A program made the translations under genes and the position numbers. Below, one piece after another: positions 7,357-17,229 of a stretch of 64,000 nucleotides of DNA; positions within the stretch are counted from its first letter, which is position 1, and the number at the start of each line of letters is the position of its first letter. The stretch comes from ZC4RG20 sp963782445 (GTDB lineage: Bacteria; Pseudomonadota; Gammaproteobacteria; Steroidobacterales; Rariloculaceae): the NCBI GenBank assembly GCA_963782445.1, contig CAWAJM010000001.1:3038001-3102000 (forward strand), given 5' to 3'. A model generated the notes under the pieces. That model was not told the DNA's origin. It saw only the letters and a program-made list of their open reading frames with translations, and made no database searches.

Positions 7357-9237
7357 ATGTTTACCCGGGTCCATCGTTCCGTCCGATACAAGATCATGGC
7401 GGTCATCCTCGCGACCACGCTGGTCGCGCTGCTGATCTCCATGTTCGCGCTCGTGACGTACGAAGCCCGCAGTTATCGCCAATTCCTCGTCACGGATACG
7501 ACAACGCAGGCGGACATTCTGGCGCGCACGAGCACGCCCGCGCTCGAGTTCGACGATCCGGACGCCGCCGCATCCAACCTGTCTCTGCTCGATAATCGTC
7601 CGAACATCATCGCAGCCGCGATCTACACGGCCGACGGCAACCCCTTTGCCACCTATGTCCGGAAGGGTCGGGACGACGTGCGGTTCCCGCCCCTGCGGCC
7701 CACGGCCCGCACGCGTCTTTCGAGAGACAGCCTGAGGCTCTACCGCCCCGTCGTCGACAACGACCGCGTCATCGGCACCGTATACCTGCTCGCCACGTAC
7801 GACCTGTGGGGACGTATCGAGGGCTATATCCTGATTCTCGGCTCCGTCATGCTCGCGAGCTTCGGGGTCGCGGCCGTCATTTCGCTGCGTCTGCAGCGCA
7901 GCGTTTCCGCGCCCGTTCTGGCCGTGACGGACGTGGCAAGGCAAGTCATCGAAGACCGCGACTTTGCGCTGCGGGCAAAGAAGACGACCGACGACGAGAT
8001 CGGCGTCCTCGTCGATTCGTTCAACGCGATGCTAAGCGAAGTCGGGCAGATGACCGAGGCCCTCGAGAAGACCAACCAGCGCCTGCGCAAGGAGACCGAA
8101 GAGCGCCGTGCGGCGGAGGCCGCCCTGCGGCTTGCAGACCAGCGCAAGGACGAGTTCCTCGCGACCCTCGCGCACGAGCTGCGCAATCCGCTTGCGCCCA
8201 TGGTCAACGGCCTGACCCTGTTGAACGGGCCGGATCGAAACGCGGCGCGGCGCGCGGAGGAGATCATCCGGCGCCAGCTCACGCACCTCGTGCGCCTGGT
8301 CGACGATCTCCTCGATGTCTCGCGCATCACACGCGGCAAGCTCGCGGTCAACGCGGAGACGGTCGAGCTCTCGGGCATCGTCGGCAGCGCCGTCGATACG
8401 GTGCAACCCATCGTGGACTCGCGCCATCACGAGCTCGCGGTCCATCTGCCGAAGCAGCCGATCTACCTCAACGTCGATCCGGTCCGCATGTCGCAGGTGC
8501 TCTCGAACCTGCTCAACAACGCCGCCAAGTACACCGAGCCCGGCGGCCACATCGATGTCTCGGCCGAGATCGAGGACGGCACGCTCAGGCTCACGGTGAC
8601 CGACGACGGCACGGGCATCGACGGGGACGTCCTGCCGACGATCTTCGAGATGTTCACCCAGGGGGACAGCTCCGTCGAGCGCCGGCAGGGCGGGCTCGGC
8701 GTCGGCCTCGCCCTCTCCAAGCGCCTCGTCGAGCTGCAAGGCGGCAACATCGAGGTGCGCAGTCCAGGACCGGGGCTCGGGACGACGTTCATCGTGACCC
8801 TGCCGACCGTCGCGGCTCCGGCGGCCGCCGACGAGAACGCGCCGGCGCCGCCGACCGAGCAGCACACGGCCAGGCGCATCCTGCTCGTCGACGACAACGT
8901 CGACTTTGCGACGAGCCTCGCGCTGCTGCTCGGCGAGCTCGGCCACGAAGTTCGCGTGGCCCACGAGGCAGAAGCGGGCCTCGACGCGGCCCGCGACCTC
9001 CATCCCGAAGTCGCCTTTCTCGACATCGGTCTGCCCGGCATCAGCGGCTACGAGCTCGCCCGCCGCCTGCACAATTCGTCCGAGACGGCGGACACCGTGC
9101 TGGTCGCGTTGAGCGGCTGGGGCCAGCAACAGGACCGCGCGAAATCGCGCGCTGCCGGGTTCGCGCAGCATCTCGTCAAACCGGTCGAGCTCGGGCAGAT
9201 CCTGTCCGTCCTCGATTCCGTGGTGGCCAACGCATGA
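7357..9237 (+). CDS. CHASE8 hybrid sensor histidine kinase
   Basis: A 626-residue membrane kinase. Order: membrane helix at residues 14-35; CHASE8-like periplasmic domain at about 36-150 (EFDDPDAAASNLSLLDNRPN is typical); second helix 157-178; HAMP to about 232; coiled linker; HisKA with His273 in AHELRNPL; HATPase_c with NLLNNAAKY, DDGTGID and GLGVGLALSK; C-terminal receiver with phospho-acceptor Asp556 in FLDIGLPG and Lys in VKPVE. It overlaps the YfiR-like gene by four bases (ATGA). CHASE8 is also the sensor of the YfiN cyclase, which is controlled by YfiR, so the pairing makes functional sense. The signal sensed is unknown. Confidence 0.9.
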   Translation: MFTRVHRSVRYKIMAVILATTLVALLISMFALVTYEARSYRQFLVTDTTTQADILARTSTPALEFDDPDAAASNLSLLDNRPNIIAAAIYTADGNPFATYVRKGRDDVRFPPLRPTARTRLSRDSLRLYRPVVDNDRVIGTVYLLATYDLWGRIEGYILILGSVMLASFGVAAVISLRLQRSVSAPVLAVTDVARQVIEDRDFALRAKKTTDDEIGVLVDSFNAMLSEVGQMTEALEKTNQRLRKETEERRAAEAALRLADQRKDEFLATLAHELRNPLAPMVNGLTLLNGPDRNAARRAEEIIRRQLTHLVRLVDDLLDVSRITRGKLAVNAETVELSGIVGSAVDTVQPIVDSRHHELAVHLPKQPIYLNVDPVRMSQVLSNLLNNAAKYTEPGGHIDVSAEIEDGTLRLTVTDDGTGIDGDVLPTIFEMFTQGDSSVERRQGGLGVGLALSKRLVELQGGNIEVRSPGPGLGTTFIVTLPTVAAPAAADENAPAPPTEQHTARRILLVDDNVDFATSLALLLGELGHEVRVAHEAEAGLDAARDLHPEVAFLDIGLPGISGYELARRLHNSSETADTVLVALSGWGQQQDRAKSRAAGFAQHLVKPVELGQILSVLDSVVANA

Positions 9238-10007
9238 GGCGGGGCGGTCGCCCCCAGGAACGGTGCCGGCAGATCCGCGCCGCGGCGCTCACGTTGCTCG
9301 CGGCGGCCGGCCTCGCGAGCGGCGGGCACGAGTTCGTCGCCGGCGCACAGACCTCGCGCGCCGCGCCGGAGGCGGTCGAACGCACTTACCCGCCGTCGCA
9401 GGTCAAAGCCGCTTTCCTTTATCACTTCGGCTCGTACGTCCGGTGGCCCAAGCCGAGCACCGTCGACCCCATTACGATTGCCGTTCTCGACGCACCCGCC
9501 GTCGCGCGCGCGCTCGAACGCTTCGTCGTGGGCAGAACGATTGCGGGCCGGGCCGTGCGCGTCGAGCGGCTGCGCAGCATTCGGGAGCTCGACGACGAAG
9601 ATCTGCTCTTCATCGGTTCGGAGGACAATCCGCGGCTCGACGAGGTCATGCAGGCGGTCGGGAATCGGCCGACGCTGGTCGTGACAGACGCCCCTGACGG
9701 CCTCGCTCAAGGCGCGATGATCAACTTCCAGGTCGTCGATCACCGCGTGCGCTTCGAGATCTCGCTGAAACGCGCCCGCGCCGCGGGAATCGTGCTGAGC
9801 TCGCGTCTGCTCTCGGCCGCGTTCCGCGTAGAGACCACGCGCTGCGCGGGCCCCTGCGGCCGCCACACGGCCGACGACAGGCGGCTCGCCGAAACGGGCT
9901 CGCGCGGTTCAGCGGAACGCGGCGGCCGTTACTTGCTGGCCCGGGCGCGCGTCTCGCGCCAGCCCGCGTGCGGCGACTCGCCGCGCACCGACTGCTTGTC
10001 GAAATAG
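9234..10007 (+). CDS. YfiR-like (DUF4154) periplasmic protein with odd C-terminus
   Basis: A 257-residue protein with an N-terminal signal-like helix (about 15-30) and the family core starting YPPSQVKAAFLYHFGSYVRW, then DEDLLFIGSED, TLVVTDAPDG and a final SSRLLSAAFRVE. YfiR-type proteins restrain membrane cyclases or kinases from the periplasm. Members normally end shortly after SSRLLSAA; here the frame continues about 60 residues of Arg/Gly/Cys-rich sequence that overlaps the 3' end of the convergent barrel gene by 79 bases. A shift of one base would end translation right after the conserved core. Start ATG 9234 overlaps the kinase stop. Confidence 0.8.
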   Translation: MRRGGRPQERCRQIRAAALTLLAAAGLASGGHEFVAGAQTSRAAPEAVERTYPPSQVKAAFLYHFGSYVRWPKPSTVDPITIAVLDAPAVARALERFVVGRTIAGRAVRVERLRSIRELDDEDLLFIGSEDNPRLDEVMQAVGNRPTLVVTDAPDGLAQGAMINFQVVDHRVRFEISLKRARAAGIVLSSRLLSAAFRVETTRCAGPCGRHTADDRRLAETGSRGSAERGGRYLLARARVSRQPACGDSPRTDCLSK

Positions 10008-10579
10008 AAGCGCAAGCCCAGCGTGACGGCCTTGGACCCGTCGCGGTCCGCGGCGTCCAGCGTCAGCGCGACGGCATCCGTCATATACATGTCCCCGCCG
10101 ACGTGGAAATAGGTTGAGGTGCCGGCCTTGTCCAAATCGACGTACTCGGCGCCGCCGCGGACCTCCCAGCCGCTGCCGATCATATAGCGCGCACCGGCCT
10201 CGAGGAGCCCGCCCGTATCGTCGACGTTGCCCGCGCCCAGATCAACGTCGGTATTCAGGTAGCCGAAGCGGCCATAGATACTGAACCGCTCCGTCGGGGA
10301 GAAATGCGTGCCGATGCCGAAGCCGCGCCGCTGTCCGTCGGCATTGCCGGCATCCTTGAAGTCGAAGGCGTCGTAGAGCGCGAACAGATTGACGTGGCGC
10401 CGAGCCTCGACCGAATACTCCAGGCTGAGCCCGGTCCCCTTGAGATTCGGGCCGGGCACGTCGTAGCTCACGTTCTGGAGCCCGAGCTGCAGATAGTCGT
10501 AGCTCACGTCGTTCGAGCCGGCTTGCGCGAATGCGAGACCAGGCGCCAGCAGCAGCGAAAGCACGCAGATCGTTCTCAT
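9929..10579 (-). CDS. outer-membrane beta-barrel protein
   Basis: A 216-residue protein with a signal peptide ending GLAFAQA, followed by alternating amphipathic strands (YDYLQLGLQNVSYDV, SLEYSVEARRHVNLFALYDA, YMIGSGWEVRGGAEYV) and a C-terminal strand LGLRFYFDKQ. A tail of about 22 charged residues follows that last strand, which is unusual because barrels normally end on an aromatic residue. Met at 10579 is preferred because a GAGG site precedes it; an in-frame ATG at 10594 also exists. Function is unknown. It lies between the YfiR-like gene and the TonB-type receptor, suggesting a shared envelope role. Confidence 0.7.
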   Translation of the reverse strand: MRTICVLSLLLAPGLAFAQAGSNDVSYDYLQLGLQNVSYDVPGPNLKGTGLSLEYSVEARRHVNLFALYDAFDFKDAGNADGQRRGFGIGTHFSPTERFSIYGRFGYLNTDVDLGAGNVDDTGGLLEAGARYMIGSGWEVRGGAEYVDLDKAGTSTYFHVGGDMYMTDAVALTLDAADRDGSKAVTLGLRFYFDKQSVRGESPHAGWRETRARASK

Positions 10580-10679
10580 ACGGGCATCCCTCATGCAATT
10601 TCAGTCGGCCAGACTAGTTTCAACCCTCGATACGCGCTCGTGCGCGCGTCACATTCCCCGACGCTCGGCTGCCGCCGGC

Positions 10680-12754
10680 TCAAAACGTCCACGTCGCCTC
10701 GACATAGACGCTGCGCGGAATCAGGGTCGCCCCGCCGAATTCGGCGTGGCGGGCATCGTTTAGATTTTGGACCGTGAAGGCCGTCCGCAAATGGGCGTTG
10801 GGCCGCCAGCCGAGCCTCACGTCGAGCGCCGTATAGCCCGGGATGGGCGTCTTCGCGCCGGCGAGCCCGACGGTCTGATTCGTAAGCTTGCCCACATACC
10901 GCAGGCCCGCGTAGAAGCTCAAGTCGTACGGCAAATTCACGAAGGAATAGACGGCGGCCTGGTTCTCGGGACTGTTCCCCGCGATGCCCGCTATGCCTCC
11001 GTCCGCGTGGCCGGGCTTATTGTGAAGGTCGAAGCCGATCCGCGAGTACTGGAACTGCAGCGAGACGGCACTGCGCGGCCGCCAGCGCGCCTCGACGCTG
11101 CCGCCTCGCGTCCAGCCGGCGCCGCCGTTCCCGAGCACGACCGGGATGATGATGTACGGCGACGGCGTCGTGACCAGCATCGGCGCCCGCGCGTCGTTGG
11201 TCAGCAACCGGTCGTAATGGTTCGCGAAAAGCGCGACGTTCGAACGAAAGGTCGGGGCCGGCCGTGAGCCGGTAGCCGGCCTCGTATGCCCGGAGCCGCT
11301 CCGCCTGGAAGGCGTCGTTGCCCTGGACCTGCGCGTAGAACGGAACGGTGGCGCCGGGCACGTTCAAGGGCGCATGGATCAGGACGTCGTCCTCGAGCCG
11401 CGAGGGAATACGCACCGCGCGCGAAGCAGCCGCCCAGAACGTATGCCGCTGGTTCGGCAGCCACGAGAACCGCACATTAGGCTGATCCTCGACCCCCGTG
11501 TAATCGTTGTGCTCGAGCTTGGAGCCGAGGGTCAGGAACAGAACGTCGCGGTGCGAGCGTGATCTTGTCCTGCAGGAACGAGCTGAAGGTCTGATCGGTG
11601 CGCGCGGGCGGCAGGAAGCTCGAGAAGACGGTGTTGCCGACGTTATCGCCCGACGAACGCAGCTCGAGCCCCCAGATCAGCTCGTGACGGCCGTGCGGAG
11701 CCAGGTTGTGCTGGAAGCTCGCGTCGAGCGTGTCGCGCCGCTCGCTGAAATCGCCGGGGATGTCGCGATAGGTATGGTCGTAGTAGAAATCCAGACGCAG
11801 TCCGGCCCCGAAAGCCAGCCGGCGCCGCCAACTCGCCAAAACGTAGTTTCCGCTCACGAGCGTCCTGCCCGGAACGTCGGGCCCCGGCAGCGTGCCGAGG
11901 GTAAAATCGGCGCGGTACAGACCCGACTCGCGGCCCGAGTAGGCCTCCCCTTCGAGCTGCAGCGTGTCCGTGTCCGAGAGGTCGAAATCCGCCCGAAAGC
12001 CGCCGCGCGCCATGCGCCACGCATCGCTCGCGCCGGACAGCGTGTCGGCGCCCGCGCGGTCGAAATACTTGAGGTAGCCGCGGATCGCGCCCCGGCGGCC
12101 GATGTGCGTGCCATAGCGAAGCCCGGCAATACCCCGCTCCTGGTTGCCGCTCGTTACATCGAGGTAACCGCCCTGCGTGTCCCAGGCCGAACGCGTGATG
12201 ATGTTGATGACGCCGTTGACGGCGTTCGCTCCCCAGATCGTGCCGCCGGGTCCCTCCACGACCTCGATGCGGTCGACGTCGTCGAGCAGAGTGTCCTGGA
12301 CGTCCCAGAAGACCCCCGCATACAGCGGCGAATAGACGCTGCGGCCATCGATGAGTACGAGCAGCTTATCCGAAAGGTTGCTGCTGAAGCCGCGGATCGA
12401 GACGGTCCAGGAATGCGAGCCGTTGCGTGCGACCTCGACACCCGGCGCGAGCCGCAGCGCATCGGCTAGCGTCGTCACGCCCGAGCGCCGAATCTCGTCG
12501 CCGGTGATGACGTAGACGGCCGCGGCGGCGTCGTCGAGGCTCTCCGGGCGGCGGGAAACCGAGGTCACGCGCAGGTTGTTGAGTTGCTCGATGCTCATGT
12601 CGAGCAGATCATTGCGGGCCTCGAGCGGAGCCGCCTGCCCGCCGGCCGGCGACGCGCCGGGGGCGACGTCCTGGGCTGCGGCAAGAAGCGTAACGGCAGA
12701 CAGCGCCAACGCGGCGAGCAGCAGAGCGCTCGAGCGGCAGCGGAACCTCGTCAC
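10680..12754 (-). pseudogene. TonB-dependent receptor, interrupted by two +1 frameshifts
   Basis: An outer-membrane receptor of about 690 residues when two single-base insertions are removed. The first segment holds a signal peptide, a TonB-box-like start, and a plug domain with DDAAAAVYVITGDEIRRSGV, LVLIDGRSVYSP and IEVVEGPGGTIWGANAVNGV. The breaks are at 11541-11547 and 11235-11241, both GAACGTC on one strand. Dropping one A/T gives APRRLFLTLGSKLEHNDYTG and LSFDVALFANHYDRLL, both standard for this subfamily. The last strand ends VEATWTF. Receptors of this type are often neighbours of YfiR-like proteins and CHASE8 kinases, as here. Start GTG 12754 is a choice based on the signal peptide. Substrate unknown. 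Confidence 0.85.
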
Positions 12755-12908
12755 CTGCGGCGCGCAGGGGCGAGCGGCGCTGCTCGCGCTCCCCTTCCTC
12801 GGTTCCGGTTCGGTGCGCGCATGCCCTACTCCTCGTAATTGCGCCCGGAGCAGCAGATCATGATATCTCGGCGTTCGGCCGGCCGCCAAGCGGCCTTGCC
12901 TGTCAGCT

Positions 12909-13814
12909 CTAGGGCCCGGGCTCAAGCTCGGCGTGGGAGCTAGGCCGCACGGCCCGGCCGCGGTGCTGCGCGACGGCCTGCGTGACCTCGGCCCCGAAGA
13001 AAAAGATAAGCGCGGCATAGTAGACCCAGACCATGAAGACGACGACCGATCCGGCCGCGCCGAACAGCGACCCGATGCCCGCCTGCCCCAGATACAAACC
13101 AATGAGGTACTTGCCGCCGACGAACAGCACGGACGTGATGAAGGCCCCCAGCCATACGTCGCGCCACTCGATGATCGCGTCCGGCAGGTACTTGAAGATC
13201 ATCGCAATGAGGACCGTGAACAGGCCAAAAGAGACCACGGAGTTCGCGATCTGCCATACGGTCACGTCGGAGACCGCGAGGTGCGCCAGATAGTTCTGCA
13301 CGGCGGTCAGAACCGCGCTCAATATGAGCGAGATCGCGAGCAGGAAGCCGAGACTCAGGATCAGGGCGAACGAGAGCAGCCGATGGCGCAGGAAACCCAG
13401 CAGCGCGTTGCCGGGCGCCGCCTGCACGTGCCAGACATGGTTCAGCGCACCCTGCAGCTCGGCGAACACAGTCGTCGCACCGAACAGCATGAGCCCGCCT
13501 CCGAGTACGATCGAGCCCGCGCTGCCGCCGATGCTCTGGACGTTGTCGATGAGCGAGGTCACGAGCGCAGCCCCGCTCGACCCTGTCAGCGTGCGCACTT
13601 GGTCGATGACCTCCGTGCGCACAGTACCGTGGCCGAAAAAGGCACCGGCCACGGCAACGACGATGAACAGCAGCGGCGCCATCGACAGCAGCGAGTAATA
13701 GGACAGGGAAGCCGCGAACGTGAACGGCTGATCGTCGTAAAAGGACGCTGCGGACGACGCCAGCACTGACCAGACCGCCTTCGCCTTGCCGGCGATGAGA
13801 TCGAAACCCCGCAT
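12909..13814 (-). CDS. YihY/BrkB family inner-membrane protein
   Basis: A 301-residue protein with about six membrane helices. Family features: FAASLSYYSLLSMAPLLFIV near residue 35, AFFGHGTVRTEV, VFAELQGALNHVW, and VYYAALIFFFGAEVTQAVA near the end. Members were once called ribonuclease BN because of a misassignment; the true role is an uncharacterised integral membrane protein, sometimes described as a virulence-associated transporter. The length is normal. The C-terminal tail after AQHRGRA is short and polar. It is followed on the same strand, after 154 bases, by the TonB-type receptor. Confidence 0.88.
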   Translation of the reverse strand: MRGFDLIAGKAKAVWSVLASSAASFYDDQPFTFAASLSYYSLLSMAPLLFIVVAVAGAFFGHGTVRTEVIDQVRTLTGSSGAALVTSLIDNVQSIGGSAGSIVLGGGLMLFGATTVFAELQGALNHVWHVQAAPGNALLGFLRHRLLSFALILSLGFLLAISLILSAVLTAVQNYLAHLAVSDVTVWQIANSVVSFGLFTVLIAMIFKYLPDAIIEWRDVWLGAFITSVLFVGGKYLIGLYLGQAGIGSLFGAAGSVVVFMVWVYYAALIFFFGAEVTQAVAQHRGRAVRPSSHAELEPGP

Positions 13815-13967
13815 CGGCCCTCTCTAACACGCGGACATCCAGAATACCGCAAGTGCCGGAAGGACCGGGACCGGCCCGCCCGGAGTCTCGGTCACGCGGC
13901 GCTGCGGCCCCCCGGCCGCCCCCTGACTGCGCGGGCTCCAAAGACTCCCAGGCGCTTGAGAAGACTT

Positions 13968-13997
13968 TTGAGCGGCGCCGGCGTCATGGATTAGTAT
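13968..13997 (+). promoter_or_regulatory. putative sigma-70 promoter for PQQ dehydrogenase
   Basis: TTGAGC at 13968-13973 and TAGTAT at 13992-13997 are separated by 18 bases. They lie 27 bases upstream of the first likely ATG at 14024. Pattern-based only. Confidence 0.35.
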
Positions 13998-14023
13998 CCT
14001 CCGTACGACTACCGAATTTCGGA

Positions 14024-16084
14024 ATGGGGAGAACGACCATTAATACGATGACTCACCCGGCTCACGAGCCCCTGGCCGTCCCGCGCTCCGGGCACGGTAG
14101 TACCGAAGACAATCGCAGCCCGCTGCGCCGCCTGCCGCGGCTGGCAGCGTTCGGCATCCTCGCCGGCGCCGTCGCCCTCGCCGTGCAGCCCGCCGCACGC
14201 GCCGAGGACAAGCTCGGCGATACGCCGGACTACGCGACCTGGACGCAGTACCTCGGCGGTGCGGACTCGTCGCAATACTCCTCGCTCGCGCAGATCGACA
14301 AAAGCAACGTCGGTCGGCTCGAGGTCGCGTGGAGCTACAAGACGGGCCCCGGGCAACCTTACATCTTCGACCCCATCGTCATCGACGGCGTCATGTACGT
14401 GCAGGCCCAGAACAATTCGATCGTGGCACTCGACGCGGCCACGGGGCGCGAGCTCTGGGCCCACCCGAACGAGCACGGCACGAACCTCCGCGGCATGAAC
14501 TACTGGGCGAGCCCCGACGGCAAAGACCGCCGCCTCGTCTACCTCGACAGCGGCTTCGTGACGGAGATCGACGCGGCAACCGGCAAGACGATCGAGTCGT
14601 TCGGGAAGGACGGCAAGGTCGATCTCAGGACGGGCCTCGTCGCCGACGTGAATTCGATGCGCCCGCTCTTCAACGCCCACAACCCGGGCCGTATTTTCGA
14701 GAACCTCATCATCATGTCGCTGCCGGCGAGCACCGCGGGCTACGACTCCAAGCCCGCGGACATCCATGCCTACGACGTACGCACGGGCAAGCTCGTCTGG
14801 GTCTTCCATACGGTTGCACGGCCCGGCGAGTTCGGTTCCGACACCTGGCCGGACCACGGCCGTCCCGGTTTCGGCGGCGTGCACAACTGGAGCGAATCGA
14901 CGGTCGACACGAAGAACGGCATCGTGTTCATTCCGACGGGCACGGCTCGCTACGACTTCTACGGCGGCAATCGGCACGGCAACGACCTGTTCGCGAACAG
15001 TCTGCTCGCGATCGATGCGCGGACGGGCAAGCGCCTCTGGCACTTTCAGTTCATCCATCACGACCTTTGGGACTACGACACGCCGCAAGCGCCGAAGCTC
15101 TTGACGGTCGAGCACGACGGCAAGCCCGTCGACGTCGTCGCGCAGGCGACGAAGCAGGGTTTTCTCTACGTCTTCGAGCGCACGACCGGCAAGCCGCTCT
15201 GGCCGATCGAGGAGCGCCCCGTCCCACAGACCGACGTGCCGGGCGAGCAGACCTCGCCGACGCAGCCGTTCCCGACGAAGCCGAAGCCGTTCGCGCGGCA
15301 ATCTTTCACCGTCGCGGACATCAACCCCTACGTTCCGGCGGCCGACCAGGCCAAGATCCGCAAGCTGCTCGAGACGTTGCGCAACGAAGGCATATTCACG
15401 CCGCCGAGTCTCAAGGGCACGATCGAGATGCCCGGCCACAACGGCGGCGCGAATTGGGGCAGCTCGTCCGTGGACCCGATTCACGGCCGCATGTACGTCG
15501 TCTCGAAAGAGCTGCCGGTGCTGACGAAGCTGCAGCTACCCTCGGCGTCGTCGCGCCGCGCCGGCCCTAGCGGCGCGAACGGTTCCGACAGCGCAAAGCC
15601 GAAAATTCCGAACGCAGGGCCGAATTTCGTTCCTTACGTCGCACCCGTCGATTTTCTTCTGCAGAGCAACGGCCTCTCGGCCATCTCGCCGCCGTGGTCC
15701 CAGATTACGGCCTACGATCTCAATACGGGCGAGATTCAGTGGCAGATTCCCGACGGCAAGGTCACGGACCTCGCCGAGCAGGGCCACGAAAACACGGGCA
15801 GCCACGCGCCGCGCGGCGGCCCCGTCGCGACGGCGGGCGGGCTGCTGTTCGTCGGCACGTCCTCAGACCGGATGTTCCGCGCCTACGACCGCGATACGGG
15901 AAAGGTGCTCTGGGAGTACCACGTCGGCTCGGCCGTCCAGGGCGTGCCGGCCGTATACGAGATCGGCGGCCGCGAATACGTGACGATCGCGAGCGGCGGC
16001 AACGGGCTGTTCGGACTTCGCCGCGAGGGGCCTCAGCCCGAGCCCGGGGCTTACATCACGTTTGCGTTGCCGGCGGCGAAGTAG
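14024..16084 (+). CDS. PQQ-dependent dehydrogenase (quinoprotein), periplasmic
   Basis: About 686 residues; an ATG at 14048 is an equally possible start. A long N-terminal extension precedes a hydrophobic export segment ending AVQPAARAED. The body is an eight-bladed propeller with repeated tryptophan-docking sequences (ALDAATGRELW, AIDARTGKRLWHFQ, AYDLNTGEIQWQI, AYDRDTGKVLWEY). HHDLWDYDTPQAP is a strong marker of the glucose/quinate-type quinoproteins. No CxxCH is present, so electrons must go to a separate acceptor. The substrate cannot be told from sequence. A perfect 14-bp hairpin follows the stop. Confidence 0.88.
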   Translation: MGRTTINTMTHPAHEPLAVPRSGHGSTEDNRSPLRRLPRLAAFGILAGAVALAVQPAARAEDKLGDTPDYATWTQYLGGADSSQYSSLAQIDKSNVGRLEVAWSYKTGPGQPYIFDPIVIDGVMYVQAQNNSIVALDAATGRELWAHPNEHGTNLRGMNYWASPDGKDRRLVYLDSGFVTEIDAATGKTIESFGKDGKVDLRTGLVADVNSMRPLFNAHNPGRIFENLIIMSLPASTAGYDSKPADIHAYDVRTGKLVWVFHTVARPGEFGSDTWPDHGRPGFGGVHNWSESTVDTKNGIVFIPTGTARYDFYGGNRHGNDLFANSLLAIDARTGKRLWHFQFIHHDLWDYDTPQAPKLLTVEHDGKPVDVVAQATKQGFLYVFERTTGKPLWPIEERPVPQTDVPGEQTSPTQPFPTKPKPFARQSFTVADINPYVPAADQAKIRKLLETLRNEGIFTPPSLKGTIEMPGHNGGANWGSSSVDPIHGRMYVVSKELPVLTKLQLPSASSRRAGPSGANGSDSAKPKIPNAGPNFVPYVAPVDFLLQSNGLSAISPPWSQITAYDLNTGEIQWQIPDGKVTDLAEQGHENTGSHAPRGGPVATAGGLLFVGTSSDRMFRAYDRDTGKVLWEYHVGSAVQGVPAVYEIGGREYVTIASGGNGLFGLRREGPQPEPGAYITFALPAAK

Positions 16085-16093
16085 TCGTGTGCT

Positions 16094-16128
16094 GCGGCCG
16101 GCGCTCGGCTCTTGCGAGCGCCGGCCGC
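16094..16128 (+). terminator. strong hairpin after PQQ dehydrogenase gene
   Basis: A perfect 14-bp stem (GCGGCCGGCGCTCG and its complement) with a 7-base loop begins ten bases after the stop codon. No T-run follows, so it is either a Rho-assisted terminator or an RNA-stabilising hairpin. Confidence 0.55.
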
Positions 16129-16176
16129 GTCTCAAAACGCTCTCGTCGCGGACGCGCAGCGTCGCGTTCATCGCAG

Positions 16177-16290
16177 GGGCGTCGACCCACATGCGGGCTG
16201 CCGCGACCGCTGTGAATACGTCCCTGTACGCTCGCTCGCGCGCATCCCTGCGCGCCAGCGTCCCTGCCGCCCGCATGTGAGCCGACGCCC
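16177..16290 (+). repeat. conserved-core hairpin, copy A
   Basis: Arms of 31 bases (16177-16207 and 16260-16290) pair at 26 positions. Between them lies the core, containing GTGAATACGTCCCTG and a nested hairpin around ATCCCT with GCGCGC stems. The arm sequence is unlike those of the other copies. It fills most of the 330-base gap between the PQQ dehydrogenase and the GrpB gene. Confidence 0.85.
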
Positions 16291-16414
16291 TTCGGGCGAC
16301 GTTGGAAGACGGCCGCTTCACGCGCTGCGGAAGGCGGCGCCGTCCGAAGACAGTTTCCGCGCCCGATGCCGCCTTGTAGGTCCGGCGGCATGGTCCGCCG
16401 GTGGGAAGGTAGCA

Positions 16415-16936
16415 ATGACTGACGGCATTCGAAGCAGGAAACGCGTGAGCGTGGACCTGCTGGAAGCGAAGGACTATCAGCCGCGAGCGCGCGAACTCTT
16501 CGAGCGGCTCAGGGCCGCGCTGGGCCCGCGCCTGCCTTCGGCACGCATCGAGCATGTGGGTGCCTCGGCGATTCCGGGCGCGCTGTCGAAGGGCGATCTC
16601 GATGTTTGCGTGGTCGTTGCAGCGCACGACTTCGACGCGGCGCTCGCCACGCTGCACGGCGCGGGTTTCCGCGAGAAGGCGGACACGTTACGGACGCCGC
16701 AGCTGTGCATGCTCGTCGCCGATCGCCCCGACGTTGACCTCGCCGTCCAGCTCGTCGAGCGGGACTCGAAATTCGAGTTCTTCATGGCCTTCCGCGACGC
16801 ACTGCGGGGGCGCCCGGAACTCGTTGCGGAATACAACCAGATCAAGCAGACCGCGGCAGCGGCCGGCCAAGATGCCTACCGTGCGGCCAAGTCCGCGTTC
16901 ATTGAGCGGGTCCTGTCAGACGCTCGAGGCGGCTAA
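16415..16936 (+). CDS. GrpB family protein (UPF0157)
   Basis: A 173-residue protein of the GrpB/UPF0157 family, which belongs to the nucleotidyltransferase superfamily. The signature is IEHVGASAIPGALSKGDLDV near residues 48-67: the HVGAS turn, the PG..KGDLDV segment with the aspartates, then PDVDLAVQLVE. Some members are fused to coenzyme A biosynthesis enzymes, but the stand-alone role is unknown. The ATG at 16415 has GAAGG just upstream. The gene is bracketed by two conserved-core hairpins in opposite orientation (16177-16290 and 17048-17165), so it could have moved as a unit; nothing in its composition looks foreign. Confidence 0.85.
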   Translation: MTDGIRSRKRVSVDLLEAKDYQPRARELFERLRAALGPRLPSARIEHVGASAIPGALSKGDLDVCVVVAAHDFDAALATLHGAGFREKADTLRTPQLCMLVADRPDVDLAVQLVERDSKFEFFMAFRDALRGRPELVAEYNQIKQTAAAAGQDAYRAAKSAFIERVLSDARGG

Positions 16937-17047
16937 AGCAGGCTAGGAGACTGTCCGCGCGGCCGACAGCTGATTCTCGACGGCGGGGAACGCATGCCTG
17001 GATGCGACAGTCCTTTTTTGGAGGCAACTGCACGGCAATGCCTGCAG

Positions 17048-17165
17048 GGGCCGAGACGCCGGCACCGCCCCGGCCAGGACGCTGGCGCGCAGGGATGCGC
17101 GCCAGCGAGCGTACAGGGACGTATTCACAGCGGTCCTGGACGGGGCGGTGCCGGCGTCTCGGCTC
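17048..17165 (-). repeat. conserved-core hairpin, copy B
   Basis: Arms at 17048-17080 and 17133-17165 pair at 31 of 33 positions. The core is the reverse complement of copy A's, with GTGAATACGTCCCTG read on the minus strand and a perfect 10-bp inner stem GCTGGCGCGC. It sits between the convergent GrpB and carboxylesterase genes; the remaining bases of that gap show nothing else. Confidence 0.88.
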
Positions 17166-17229
17166 CTGCCGCCACACGCCGAGGAAGTGCGTCTTCCCAA
17201 TGGCCGGCCACCCAAAAAGAGACAGCGCC

